Shown: positions 1-9,122, counted from the stretch's first letter. The stretch is 64,000 nt of DNA from Gracilibacillus caseinilyticus (GCF_022919115.1 NZ_CP095072.1:1-64000), one strand, 5' to 3'. Notes: generated from the sequence alone by a model not told the origin. Translations and numbers: made by a program.

Positions 1-2
1 GC

Positions 3-452
3 TATGTTACCTGGAATTCGCACGAGTCGATCAGAGAGACAACTGCATTTGTTGAATTTATTCTGGAGCAATATAAAAAAGGTAATATCTCACCTTGGGG
101 TATTGAATTTAAAGAAACAGGTGAATTCATCGGCACTGTTGATTTCGTTACATGGGACCCTGATCAATTCACTGCTGAAATTGGTTATGTCATCACCCCG
201 GAATATTGGGGAAGAGGCATTGTCACAGAAGCAGTCAAAGAATTATTCCGCTTTGGTTTTACACACATGAAATTAGAACGAATTCAAGCCCGTTGTCTAG
301 AAGCAAACATTGCCTCCGCTCGAGTCATGGAAAAAGCAGGCATGACCTATGAGGGCACCCTGCGCCACGCTATTTATAAAAGCGGCAAGCATTACAATCT
401 TAAAATCTATTCGATACTGAGACAAGAATTTGATCTTTCACATAACGTTTAA
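3..452 (+). CDS. GNAT family N-acetyltransferase (RimJ-like), 5' truncated by window edge
   Basis: Open from the window edge to a TAA at 450-452, so the N-terminus lies outside. The readable part is about 149 residues and is a typical RimJ/RimL-type acetyltransferase C-terminal half: a WGIEFKETGEFIGTVDF strand pair, then EIGYVITPEYWGRGIVTEA, which holds the acetyl-CoA pyrophosphate loop (Q/RxxGxG/A type), then RIQARCLEANIASARVMEKAGM, the conserved N-S-x-x-V/KAGF segment. Such proteins acetylate protein N-termini, antibiotics or small amines using acetyl-CoA in the cytoplasm; the substrate cannot be read from sequence. An insertion sequence begins 6 bases after the stop codon, and its target duplication includes the stop codon itself, so the coding sequence ends intact but any native terminator was separated from it. 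Confidence 0.85.
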   Translation, partial: YVTWNSHESIRETTAFVEFILEQYKKGNISPWGIEFKETGEFIGTVDFVTWDPDQFTAEIGYVITPEYWGRGIVTEAVKELFRFGFTHMKLERIQARCLEANIASARVMEKAGMTYEGTLRHAIYKSGKHYNLKIYSILRQEFDLSHNV

Positions 453-482
453 TCGAAGGGCTTGTCAAGAAAAGTGTGTAAG

Positions 483-1721
483 TTATTCTAAATACTTTAA
501 TACACGATCCTTTAGATGGTCATGAATTAACAACTGGTTCATCACCATGGCCCATTGCTGAATATGGCCACCTTTCCATTTATCTTCTAATTCTTTCGTT
601 CGTAAATATAGTACTTTTAATAGGGCATTCTCGTCTGGGAATGCTCCTTTTTGGGTAACTTTACGATAGCTTGAGTGAACACTTTCTACGGCATTTGTTG
701 TATACATGATTTTACGAATCGCACTACCGTAATCAAAAAGCTGTTCTACATGAGAGAAATGGCGCTTCCAGACATCAATGGCTCCAGGGTAAGAAGACCA
801 TTGTTGTTGAAAGTTTTCAAAGGCGCTGCGACAAGCTTTTAGGCTGGATGCGGCATATACTTTTCGTAAAGCAGCTGTGAAGGGTTTGTAATCCTTACTT
901 GGTACATATTTAAGGGAATTTCGAATAAGGTGAACGATACATCGTTGGACCGTTACGGATGGGAATATGACACGAGCACCTTCTTCTAGACCAGTTACGC
1001 CATCGATAGAGAGAAAGAAAATATCTTCTACTCCTCTCGATTTAATCTCATCAAAGATTTGCATCCATTTATGCTTACTTTCCGTTTCATTAAGCCATAA
1101 ACCTAGTATCTCTTTCTTGCCTTCGATGGTGTATCCAAGCATGGTATAGACTGCGTATTTCTTCGTTTCATAATCATTACGAACAGTCGCGTAAAGGCAG
1201 TCCACAAAGACAAAAGGATAACAAGGCTGTAAGGGTCTTGTTTGCCATTCTTCTAATTCTGTCAGTACATGGTCCGTCATGTTAGATACCATTTCATGAG
1301 ACACAGAAAATCCATAAATATCTTCAATAGTAGAGGATATATCCCTCTGAGACATACCACGGGCGTACATGGCAATGACTTTGTTTTCAATGGCGGAGAC
1401 ATCTCGCTGACGTTTGGGAATGACTTGTGGTTCGAATGAGCCGTCTCGATCTCTTGGCACTTCTAATTCTACTTCTCCAGTGGATGTTTTGATGGTTTTC
1501 TTTCCATATCCATTCCGTCTGTTTACCGTGCTTTTTTGCCCTTTTTCATTGGAGGAATATCCTAAGTGATGGTCCATTTCACCTTTTAACATCGTCTCAA
1601 ACATAGGTCCAAATATGTCTTTTAGTGCATGTTGCATATCTTCTACTGTTTCAGGTTGATACTGTTCAATGATCTTGTTAGCTAATTCTACGGAGTTAGG
1701 ATCTCTTTTCGGTTTCCCCAT
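483..1721 (-). CDS. IS256 family transposase (Mutator-type DDE)
   Basis: 412 residues, the usual IS256 transposase length. The catalytic triad is visible as D174 (FVDCLYATV), D240 (LSIDGVTG) and E346 (TTNAVESVHSS); the N-terminal part has the family-typical METMLKGEMDHHLGY-like segment followed by RRNGYGKKT and EVPRDRDGSFEP. It cuts and pastes or circularises the surrounding element. ATG at 1721-1719 is preceded by GGGGGG (minus strand) with workable spacing. No frameshift or stop, so it appears functional. One variation is CLYATV where many relatives have A/GLY-hK after the first Asp. Confidence 0.95.
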   Translation of the reverse strand: MGKPKRDPNSVELANKIIEQYQPETVEDMQHALKDIFGPMFETMLKGEMDHHLGYSSNEKGQKSTVNRRNGYGKKTIKTSTGEVELEVPRDRDGSFEPQVIPKRQRDVSAIENKVIAMYARGMSQRDISSTIEDIYGFSVSHEMVSNMTDHVLTELEEWQTRPLQPCYPFVFVDCLYATVRNDYETKKYAVYTMLGYTIEGKKEILGLWLNETESKHKWMQIFDEIKSRGVEDIFFLSIDGVTGLEEGARVIFPSVTVQRCIVHLIRNSLKYVPSKDYKPFTAALRKVYAASSLKACRSAFENFQQQWSSYPGAIDVWKRHFSHVEQLFDYGSAIRKIMYTTNAVESVHSSYRKVTQKGAFPDENALLKVLYLRTKELEDKWKGGHIQQWAMVMNQLLIHDHLKDRVLKYLE

Positions 1722-1766
1722 GTAAAACCCCCCTTTAGCTTTATACTTATTATTCTAACAAACAAA

Positions 1767-1813
1767 AAACTGTGTGAGTAAGAAACCGTACGCATTTCTT
1801 ACTTACACAGTTT
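1767..1813. repeat. Sub-terminal hairpin at the promoter-proximal end of the IS
   Basis: Two 19-base arms (1767-1785 and 1795-1813) are inverted copies with one mismatch, separated by 9 bases. It overlaps the right terminal repeat, upstream of the transposase gene. A strong stem here would block read-in transcription from flanking genes or mask the transposase start in read-through RNA; that role is inferred from position. Confidence 0.6.
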
Positions 1814-1941
1814 ATATTACACTCCCTAATCGAATTGTTGGAACGATACAAATCTTTGGATCCGGCTTGAAGATTTGTATCACATCCAATTAACGAAACA
1901 AACTATTGAGTTGCCACAACTGGTTTTGGTCCCTTACTCTC

Positions 1942-2340
1942 GTTTTGGGGACAAATCTGCTGCCTTCCTCTTCTACTTTTAGTTCCTTTCACCCCCTTTG
2001 GAGAAAAATCTATTACGCTCCCTTACCACTTTTGGCACCTTTCTCTCTTTTGGAGACAAATCTGTTTCCTTCTCTTCCACTTTTGGTGCCTTTCTCCCAT
2101 TTGGAGACAAATCTATTACGCTCCTTTACCACTTTTGGCACCTTTCTCTCTTTTGGAGGCAAATCTGTTTCCTTCTCTTCCACTTTTGGTGCCTTTCTCC
2201 TCTTTGGAATCAAATCTATTACGCTCCCTTACCACTTTTGGCACCTTTCTCTCTTTTGGAGACAAATCTGTTTCCTTCTCTTCCACTTTTGGTGCCTTTC
2301 TCCTCTTTGGAATCAAATCTATTACACTCCTCTCCCGATT
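1942..2340. repeat. Array of about 8 alternating 51-52 bp repeat units
   Basis: On the plus strand a TTTGGAGACAAATCT-like core recurs with starts at about 2051, 2102, 2154, 2205, 2257 and 2308, i.e. every 51 or 52 bases, with diverged copies before 2050. Two monomer types alternate: one continues GTTTCCTTCTCTTCCAC and ends GGTGCCTTTCTCC, the other continues ATTACGCTCCCTTACC and ends GGCACCTTTCTCTC, giving a 103-bp dimer. Reading frames through it encode only repetitive Lys/Arg-rich or Phe/Ser-rich peptides in several frames, so I treat it as non-coding. Confidence 0.8.
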
Positions 2341-2388
2341 TGTACCGTTCTCAGAACTAACTATTTCCAAATTCCTTTTACACAGATA

Positions 2389-2417
2389 AAAAGCTTGGAG
2401 CAAAACTCCAAGCTTTT
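2389..2417 (-). terminator. Rho-independent terminator of the PL11 gene
   Basis: Stem AAAAGCTTGGAG / CTCCAAGCTTTT with a 5-base loop; read on the minus strand it follows the PL11 stop codon by a few bases and is followed by a T-rich tail. Confidence 0.85.
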
Positions 2418-2422
2418 CTCTC

Positions 2423-5400
2423 TTATTCACTCCACTGTGCGATTAAGTCTTGTGCATCAGCGGTTAATGATGAAACTTGCTCATCTGCTAAATCACTTTT
2501 TCTTAAATGCTTAATAAAATCATTCATATGCTTGATTGCCTGCTTTTGATGATCTTTAGACAGGTGATGCTTCACTTGTTTCAGTTTATTAAATAAAACT
2601 TTCTCACTATGAGCATTCACTGACATCGCTAAACTATGCTCTAAAGCTTGCAGACTTGGCGTATAATCTACCTCTGGAAAATCTAATTCTCCATTCAATA
2701 CCTGATCACGGATATCTTCACCTAAATAATATCCTAAATGTGGCGGTTGGTTGTAGGTCGTATTTTGCCATGCAATCCCCATCCGATAGACAGAGTCATG
2801 CATCAATGTCGGCAATCTGTAATCTGTTGAAATTGTCGTAGTGAATATTCTTAGTTCTGTACTATCTTCTGTCGGATAAATTGCTTCTTCACGCCAGTCA
2901 CCGAGGATATCAGCTTGTAAAGCAGGATTGGCTTTCGTTCCATTATTGCTGACAACACCTTCAAAACTTTCCAAAACATTAACTTGATTTGCAGACTCAT
3001 CATATTTAGAAATAGTCGTTCCATCAAGCATCTCATTCATCAAATCGCCATCCCAATAGCTGACAAAGTTCACTGGTAACCCGATATCACGGAAGCTGTT
3101 AGTCACGACATCTCCATTGACGTTGTAGACACCACCGCCAGTTTCAACTGTTCCACCGCCTGCACCCCAAATTTCATACCCAGGACTTGACGTGATATTA
3201 CCAGCTACTCCACGTCCAGCATCTTTGAACGCATAATAGGCTTGTAAGCTTTCGCCTGTTGCCCCATCATGATATTCCAAGGACGCAACTTCAGAGGATT
3301 CGCGAACCCCAAAGACATGCAGCCCTTCACGATTCGGATCAAATGCACCTAGATGTAGCGCATCCCCATGCGATCCTTGGACACGTCCCATATCTCCATC
3401 CATCGCATATAAAATCGATCCATCATGATCTAGTGTTAAGGATCCGGCTACAATTTCATCAAAACCATCATTGTCGACATCACCGGTTGCCAAGTTATGA
3501 TTACCTAAGCTTGCTCCTCTCCCCGCTTCATCCGAATCAAATGTCCAATCCTCGATGAGCTCACCATTTTCCAGGCTGTATGCAGCAAAAGCAGTACGCT
3601 CATAATAACCACGTCCATAAATCGCACTCGGTTTTTTGCCATCAATATAAGCCACACCTGAAAGGAAACGATCAGATCGATTATAGAAAGTATCTCCCCA
3701 TGAAGCACCGTGATCTCCTTCTTCTTTTTCTACCGGGAAGGCAAAATCAATCGTATCAATTTCCTTACCAGTATCACCGGCAAATACGGAAATATATTCT
3801 GGGCCATCCACAACATGGCCACCCTCATTGATCCATTCACCATTATCCTCTTCATTTCCTATTACACTGACTTTTTTGGAACTGTCATATTTACCATCTG
3901 TTACCCCATACGTTGTGGTAGCATCGGCAGTCTTGATTAAAAATTCAGACTTTCCATCACTGTTCATATCAGCTACAACAAACTGATGATACTGTGGACC
4001 GGAAGTTAAATTCATTCCCATATTCATTCGCCATAATAAGGTACCATCTAATTCATAGGCATCGAAAATTGTCGGACCTGTAATCACATCTTCTAATGCC
4101 GTCATCGCATTCGATGGTCGCCATTTCAGAATGACCTCATATTCACCGTCGCCATCCAAATCTCCAACACTGGCATCATTAGCACTATACGTATAATCAC
4201 CAGTTGCTGTTGTACCACCTTCTGGTTTTTGTAATGGCAACGATAAATAATTATTTTCCTCCACACTTACTTTATTTCGTTCGATAATCTTTCCATTCGC
4301 AACCGTTACAATCGAATAATGATCATCTGCAGAACCATTTTCATCTGTGAAGTTCGTTACAGACAGAAGGTCATGATTGAGCCTCTTACCATTACGATAG
4401 ACACGGAATTTTACGTCTTTATCATATTCGTCTACTAGCAACCTCCACGACAAAAAGATTCCATCGTCTGTTTGCAAGGCTACGGTCCCTCGATCCAGCC
4501 ACTCTGTAGCACGGTTTGTTTCTGGTGGAGTCAAACGATTATAGACATACACTGTCGCTTTCCGATCAAAAGCATTATCGATTTCAGCAGAATCAGCAAT
4601 CGTTCCGGAAAATTCATACACACCCGATTGCTCTGGATCCCACTCTTTTCCTACTGCTTGCCATTCACTTATCGCTGCCTCTGTTGTGCTATGATCAGCC
4701 AGTGCAACTTCTACTTTTTCTGGTAATCCAATCGAATTTATATCTGCAGTTGTATCCCCAACATATACACGTTCATATGGTAAAGAAGGTACGTTGGTAA
4801 TCGTGTTGTCATTAATCGGAACATGATAGATTCCCACATTATCTAAGTAAGTGGTCCATGTATGATTGTTTCCAGAAGTACGAACACCAACAAGACGCAA
4901 TGTGGAAACATTCCCATCAAAATCAACCTCGTCTAATGAGGATTGATAGCTTTCCTTTACTCCTGTTGCCTGATTCTCCATATCAAGTGACACATCATTT
5001 GATGCAAGATCAAATGTCACAGACATATGATACCAAGTTTCTTGATCAGTAAATGAAGTAGCCGTCTGTTCCTGATCTCCTGCGTAATACGTAATGGCTT
5101 CTTTATTTGTGCTATTGATGGTAAAGACCGTATTCCCCGCACCATCAAGGATTCGGAATTCACCGCCATTTTCATATAAGTGCTCACCTTTATCATTACT
5201 TTTTCCTGGATACCAATCAAATGTCACTAACACTTTTTCACCCATCACATTAGTGTCTAAGGTTTTAGTGGCAACTCTTCCGCCAGATTGATCCACGACA
5301 TCGAATTGAAGCTTAGCTGTTTCATTTCCAGCTACATCTTCCGTATTCGTCGAAAGGGTAGCAGCAGATGTATTAAACCCCCAGTTTTCCGGTGTTACTT

Positions 5401-5557
5401 CTCCACTGTCACCGAAATCCGTATAATAAACGCCTTGGAATCCATCTACATCGGGCATCTCCTCAGCCGCCACCGCAGAAATAACAGAAAAGTTAAAGAT
5501 TAAACTAAAAATTGCAACGAATATAAGCACATGTTTTGGCTTCTTTTTATTCTTCAA
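2423..5557 (-). CDS. Secreted rhamnogalacturonan lyase, PL11 family, with C-terminal FIMAH-like domain
   Basis: About 1044 residues. N-terminal Lys-rich signal peptide with a hydrophobic core ending near AVAAEE; then a roughly 220-residue jelly-roll/LamG-like carbohydrate-binding region; a short Ig-like linker; the PL11 catalytic beta-propeller (begins near RATEWLDRGTVALQ, with Ca-binding DxDxDG repeats such as GDLDGDGEYEV, ADMNSDGKSE, GDVDNDGFDEI); and a C-terminal 80-residue helical segment resembling FIMAH domains. PL11 enzymes (YesW/YesX) cleave the rhamnose-GalA backbone of pectin outside the cell. I chose TTG at 5557-5555 because GGAG sits 9 bases upstream; an ATG at 5578 lacks a good site. 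About 420 residues longer than YesW because of the extra N- and C-terminal modules. Ends at its own terminator. Confidence 0.9.
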   Translation of the reverse strand: MKNKKKPKHVLIFVAIFSLIFNFSVISAVAAEEMPDVDGFQGVYYTDFGDSGEVTPENWGFNTSAATLSTNTEDVAGNETAKLQFDVVDQSGGRVATKTLDTNVMGEKVLVTFDWYPGKSNDKGEHLYENGGEFRILDGAGNTVFTINSTNKEAITYYAGDQEQTATSFTDQETWYHMSVTFDLASNDVSLDMENQATGVKESYQSSLDEVDFDGNVSTLRLVGVRTSGNNHTWTTYLDNVGIYHVPINDNTITNVPSLPYERVYVGDTTADINSIGLPEKVEVALADHSTTEAAISEWQAVGKEWDPEQSGVYEFSGTIADSAEIDNAFDRKATVYVYNRLTPPETNRATEWLDRGTVALQTDDGIFLSWRLLVDEYDKDVKFRVYRNGKRLNHDLLSVTNFTDENGSADDHYSIVTVANGKIIERNKVSVEENNYLSLPLQKPEGGTTATGDYTYSANDASVGDLDGDGEYEVILKWRPSNAMTALEDVITGPTIFDAYELDGTLLWRMNMGMNLTSGPQYHQFVVADMNSDGKSEFLIKTADATTTYGVTDGKYDSSKKVSVIGNEEDNGEWINEGGHVVDGPEYISVFAGDTGKEIDTIDFAFPVEKEEGDHGASWGDTFYNRSDRFLSGVAYIDGKKPSAIYGRGYYERTAFAAYSLENGELIEDWTFDSDEAGRGASLGNHNLATGDVDNDGFDEIVAGSLTLDHDGSILYAMDGDMGRVQGSHGDALHLGAFDPNREGLHVFGVRESSEVASLEYHDGATGESLQAYYAFKDAGRGVAGNITSSPGYEIWGAGGGTVETGGGVYNVNGDVVTNSFRDIGLPVNFVSYWDGDLMNEMLDGTTISKYDESANQVNVLESFEGVVSNNGTKANPALQADILGDWREEAIYPTEDSTELRIFTTTISTDYRLPTLMHDSVYRMGIAWQNTTYNQPPHLGYYLGEDIRDQVLNGELDFPEVDYTPSLQALEHSLAMSVNAHSEKVLFNKLKQVKHHLSKDHQKQAIKHMNDFIKHLRKSDLADEQVSSLTADAQDLIAQWSE

Positions 5558-5578
5558 GCTTGGACACTCCTTCTCCAT

Positions 5579-6018
5579 TAGGCCTTTACGTTCGTTCCTG
5601 GTGAAATGCGTGACATGGCCGTCTTTTTTTATGAGATAAGTTTTTTAACAGTCGGTCGATTGTCACCTCCTTCCCCACACTGAAAACGCATACATTTTTA
5701 CAACTGCAAAGTAACTTGATCTCCTTTTTAGCGTAGCAAGATCTTTTCATCGTTGTCTATAGAACTTTTTTGCAAGAATGTAATAGCTGTTCCAACACCA
5801 GGTATCACAAGGAATAAAACAATGATAACTTGTCCATCAATTCCCTACGTTGCAAAAAATGTATAGGACGTAGGTATGGGTTGCAAACAGGTCATTATAT
5901 CTATATTTTATTTTTTCCGTTCAAAGTCGCTTCACTTTATATTTTATTACGATAAAGCTTACAATGATTAAGAATAAAATAAGCAGGGAAATAAATTAAC
6001 ATGAAAGGAGCTATTAAC
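5579..6018. other. 440-bp intergenic region between divergent genes
   Basis: Separates the PL11 gene (minus) from the acuI-like gene (plus), so it should hold both promoters. A plausible plus-strand -10 (TACAAT near 5959) is present but no convincing -35. On the minus strand around 5720-5840 an open stretch reads like one hydrophobic segment followed by charged residues (VIIVLFLVIPGVGTAITFLQ) with no start codon or ribosome site; probably a gene fragment or chance. Confidence 0.4.
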
Positions 6019-7012
6019 ATGAACGAAACTTTTGAAGCATTCGTCGTGAACAAAACAGATGCGACGTTCAGCACAAATATCCAAAAAATTGGTATTCGAT
6101 GATCTATCAGAAGGTGATGTCTTAATAAAGGTAGACTATTCCAGTGTGAATTATAAAGATGCCTTAGCAAGCAGTGAGAACGGTAAAGTTGCCAATTCCT
6201 ATCCGCTCGTGCCTGGGATTGATCTTGCTGGAACAGTTGTCTCCTCTAATACCGATCGTTTTCACGAAGGCGATCAAGTGATTGCCACCAGTTACGACAT
6301 TGGTGTCGCACATAATGGTGGTTATAGTGAATATGCTCGTATTCCAGCCGAGTGGATCGTTCCACTTCCACAAGGATTATCTGTAAAAGAAGCAATGATT
6401 TACGGAACAGCCGGTTTTACTGCAGCCTTATCTGTAAAAAGACTAGAAGATAACGGTTTGATCCCGGAAAAAGGAAAAGTACTAGTAACAGGGGCTACAG
6501 GTGGGGTAGGCAGTTTAGCGGTCGCCATGCTTGCCAAAAAGGGCTATCATGTTGTAGCAAGTACAGGCAAACAATCAGAAAGAGAATATTTACAATCACT
6601 TGGTGCCAAGGAAATCATCACTCGGGAAGATGTATACGACGGCCAGCTAAAAGCCCTTGATAAAGAACAGTGGGCAGGGGTGGTAGATCCAGTAGGAGGC
6701 GAACCACTTGCATCTGTTTTAAGTAAAGTGCAGTACAATGGTTCTGTAGCCGTTAGTGGCTTAACAGCAGGGGGTCAAGTACCGACAACCGTCTTCCCTT
6801 TCATATTAAGAGGAATTAATTTGCTTGGGATTGACTCTGTCAACTGCCCTATGGAGATGCGTAAGAAAATTTGGCAACGTCTTTCAACTGATCTCAAGCT
6901 GGACAATTTAGATGAGATTGTAGAAAAAGAAATACCGTTATCGGAATTACCCGCTAACCTTACCTCTATTTTGAAAGGTAATATTCGCGGCAGAATTTTA
7001 GTTAAATTATAG
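6019..7012 (+). pseudogene. AcuI/YhdH family zinc-free quinone (acryloyl-CoA-type) reductase, frameshifted near N-terminus
   Basis: The true start is ATG 6019, preceded by AAAGGAG at 8 bases. From there the frame gives MNETFEAFVVNKTDATFSTN, the expected YhdH/AcuI N-terminus, but stops after 27 codons. The rest of the protein (FDDLSEGDVLIKVDYSSVNY onward to 7012) is in the +1 frame. Removing one base from the A6 run at 6083-6088 restores a single reading frame of about 330 residues, the normal family length. The NADPH-binding loop VTGATGGVGS is present, and the zinc-ligand cysteines of classical ADHs are absent, as in this MDR subgroup. The family reduces acrylyl-CoA or other enoyl/quinone substrates. 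Either a real mutation or a sequencing error; a shorter product from the internal ATG at 6059 would lack the first strand. Confidence 0.85.
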
Positions 7013-7112
7013 GCAAACTGACTTAATTCATATTAAAGTGAACGATACGTTTTATTGAGCCTTTGGAATGCTTTAGAGAAATTTTCGGTAGAAGGTGGTT
7101 GCTATCGGACAC

Positions 7113-7252
7113 TTCAGTCAATTAGGTGATACTTTTTGTCCAATTGATCCTTTCTATCGGACATTTCTATCTATTACATGGCGTCTTCTGTCCGGTTGAT
7201 CCCTTCTATCGGACATTTCTATCTATTACACGGCGTCTTTTGTTCGATAGAC
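7113..7252. repeat. Three copies of a TATCGGACA repeat (42/52 bp spacing)
   Basis: TATCGGACA begins at 7113, 7155 and 7207. The last two copies share CTATCGGACATTTCTATC plus TATTACA and continue with GGCGTCTT. The reverse complement core TGTCCGATAGAA occurs again at 52763 and 52815 with the same 52-base spacing. The 7013-7449 interval holds no other recognisable gene. Confidence 0.7.
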
Positions 7253-7449
7253 ATTTTCTAATAACCATTTAGCTCATGCAAATTAAAAGAAGCAAAGGTT
7301 CCATTTATTAAATGATGAGTGGAACTTTTTTCGTACTTTCCTATTTTTATGCGAGAAGGAATACTGGACATTATTCTCCATCTATTGCTAAAACTAAATA
7401 GTTACCCTAACTAACTATTTAACCTGCATTGCAGGAAGGAGATGGAAAA

Positions 7450-7859
7450 ATGCAAGAACCCCATACGTTTTTTTACCAATTGATATTGTTATACAGACCA
7501 TTTGAAAAAAAGTTAAATGATCTGCTGCAACAGCATGATTTACATCGTGCACAGTGGATAATTCTTTATTATTTATCGAATTTCGGTCCAAGTACAAATG
7601 TTGAAATATCCACTTATCAAGGTGTAGAGAAGCCTACGATCACCCGTACGATGAGCCGATTGGAGGCATTGGGCCTAGTAACCCACCGGCAAGGTAATGA
7701 CAAACGCGAAAAAAAATGATGGTTACGGACTATGGGAGCCATGTGTATCAAAAAATTCGACAATCAATTGATCAATTTGAAAAAGAAATTTTAGCTGGGA
7801 TATCAGAAGAAGATCAAGTAGAAACGATGAGAATTTTTAAGGAGATTCGTGAAAACTAA
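7450..7859 (+). pseudogene. MarR family transcriptional regulator, frameshifted in the C-terminal third
   Basis: ATG 7450 has AAGGAG 8 bases upstream. The product has a MarR winged helix: LHRAQWIILYYLSNFGPSTN, VEKPTITRTMSRLEALGLV and the wing THRQGNDKREKK. The frame stops at 7717-7719, just after an A8 run (7709-7716). Adding one base to that run continues the protein as MMVTDYGSHVYQKIRQSID and so on to a TAA at 7857-7859, giving the usual length of about 136 residues. The C-terminal dimerisation helix is thus lost in the sequence as given. The gene lies 21 bases before an MFS transporter gene and probably regulates it. The run of eight A could also permit transcriptional or ribosomal slippage. 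Confidence 0.8.
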
Positions 7860-7880
7860 CGAAGTAAGGAGATTTGTTTC

Positions 7881-9077
7881 ATGAAGCAGCAAGAGAAGCT
7901 TTGGACGAAATATTTTTTATTTGTATCCAGCGCCAATTTTTTCTTATATTTGGTGTTTTATTTATTACTAGTAACCATGACGGTATATGCTGTCGATGCT
8001 TTTGGCGTCAGCGAAAGCCAGGCAAGCCTTGTCACTGGCATATTCATTGTCGGTACCCTAATCGGGCGTCTCTTTATTGGCCGGATGATTTCTACTGTGG
8101 GAAATAATAAGATGCTCTATGGTGGCTTACTATTTTTTATTATCACTTCCACGTTTTATTTTGTACAATTAGGGATTGTCTTCCTGCTGGTAACACGCTT
8201 TCTGCATGGGATCGCATTAGGTATGGCAAGTACTGCAACAGGTACTATTGTGGCGGAAGTTATTCCTTCCAAACGAAAAGGCGAAGGAATCAGTTACTAT
8301 AGTATGAGTATCACGCTCGCTACAGCAATTGGTCCGTTTATCGGTTTATATATGAGTAATCATACCAGTTTTCAAATGATATTCAGCTTCTGTCTCGTAT
8401 TAGGAATTATTAGCTTTTTGCTTTCACTATTCCTTCATATTCCGGAAGTCAAAAAAGAAACAACAACGAAAGAAACGAAGAAATTATCTTTATCGCAATT
8501 AATTGAAATAAAAGCATTACCGATTGCAGCTATTGTCCTGATTGTTTCCTTTTGTTATGCCAGTATTCTTTCGTTTATTAATTTCTATGCAATCGAAATT
8601 GACTTGGTCAATGCAGCCAGTCTGTTTTTCGTATTTTATGCGGTAGCTATTTTGGTCTCTCGCCCATTCACTGGATGTTTAATGGATGAAAAAGGGGCAA
8701 ATGCCGTCATGTATCCTGCCTTTCTCTTGTTCGGCATTGGCTTGTTGTTGTTAAGTACAGCACAAAACAGTTTTATGCTATTATTCTCAGGAGTATTGAT
8801 CGGCTTAGGATTTGGTAATATGCAATCTGTTACACAGGTAATTGCGGTCAAATCCACGACTCCTCAACGGATTGGCTTAGCAACTTCTACGTATTATATA
8901 GCTCTGGATGCCGGCTTGGGATTCGGTCCTTACCTACTGGGCATTATCATCCCATTTACTGGCTACCAGTACTTGTACATTATTTTGGGAATACTTGTCC
9001 TCCTTACACTGCCGCTTTATTTTGTGATACATGGTAAAAAAGATAAAAAGTCCCTATCCAATGCTAGTTTAACTTAA
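7881..9077 (+). CDS. MFS transporter (YfkF/YdhP-like drug or sugar exporter)
   Basis: 398 residues with 12 predicted membrane helices. The loop 2-3 MFS signature GRLFIGRMISTVGNNKM and the RFLHGIALGMASTATGTIVAEVIP segment (motif C-like) are clear. AAGGAG lies 8 bases before the ATG. It follows the MarR gene in the same direction with a 21-base gap and ends in a terminator, so the two form a regulator-pump pair. MarR-linked MFS proteins of this type commonly expel toxic compounds; the substrate cannot be inferred. Confidence 0.85.
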   Translation: MKQQEKLWTKYFLFVSSANFFLYLVFYLLLVTMTVYAVDAFGVSESQASLVTGIFIVGTLIGRLFIGRMISTVGNNKMLYGGLLFFIITSTFYFVQLGIVFLLVTRFLHGIALGMASTATGTIVAEVIPSKRKGEGISYYSMSITLATAIGPFIGLYMSNHTSFQMIFSFCLVLGIISFLLSLFLHIPEVKKETTTKETKKLSLSQLIEIKALPIAAIVLIVSFCYASILSFINFYAIEIDLVNAASLFFVFYAVAILVSRPFTGCLMDEKGANAVMYPAFLLFGIGLLLLSTAQNSFMLLFSGVLIGLGFGNMQSVTQVIAVKSTTPQRIGLATSTYYIALDAGLGFGPYLLGIIIPFTGYQYLYIILGILVLLTLPLYFVIHGKKDKKSLSNASLT

Positions 9078-9079
9078 AG

Positions 9080-9115
9080 AAAAGAGGGATACTCAATGAG
9101 TAACCCTCTTTTTTA
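9080..9115 (+). terminator. Intrinsic terminator after MFS gene
   Basis: Arms AAAAGAGGGATACTCA / TGAGTAACCCTCTTTT (one mismatch) followed by T residues; lies between convergent genes, so it may serve both. Confidence 0.85.
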
Positions 9116-9122
9116 ATTCTGC

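Larger units (their letters stand above)
458..1826 (-). mobile_element. Complete IS256-family insertion sequence with 8-bp target duplication
   Basis: A 1369-bp element bounded by imperfect inverted repeats (458-486 and 1798-1826; about 20 of 29 positions match, outer bases GGG...CCC) and flanked on both sides by the identical 8-mer TAATCGAA (450-457 and 1827-1834). It holds one transposase gene on the minus strand. The 8-bp duplication and the single DDE transposase gene fit the IS256 family. Perfect flanks and an intact reading frame suggest a recent, possibly still active, insertion. Confidence 0.92.

Noticed and set aside
4..270. 88-codon plus-strand frame at the left edge
   Set aside because: It is out of frame with the acetyltransferase, whose frame (from position 3) carries all family motifs through the same bases.
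1942..2340. CRISPR array
   Set aside because: The whole 51-52 bp unit is repeated; there are no unique spacers and no cas genes.
2116..2430. Lys/Arg-rich repetitive protein on the minus strand
   Set aside because: It is simply the translated repeat array, open in several frames, with no ribosome site, and it ends within the PL11 terminator region.
3259..3558. 99-codon plus-strand frame within the PL11 gene
   Set aside because: Antisense shadow; His-rich because it reads the Asp-rich propeller codons on the opposite strand.
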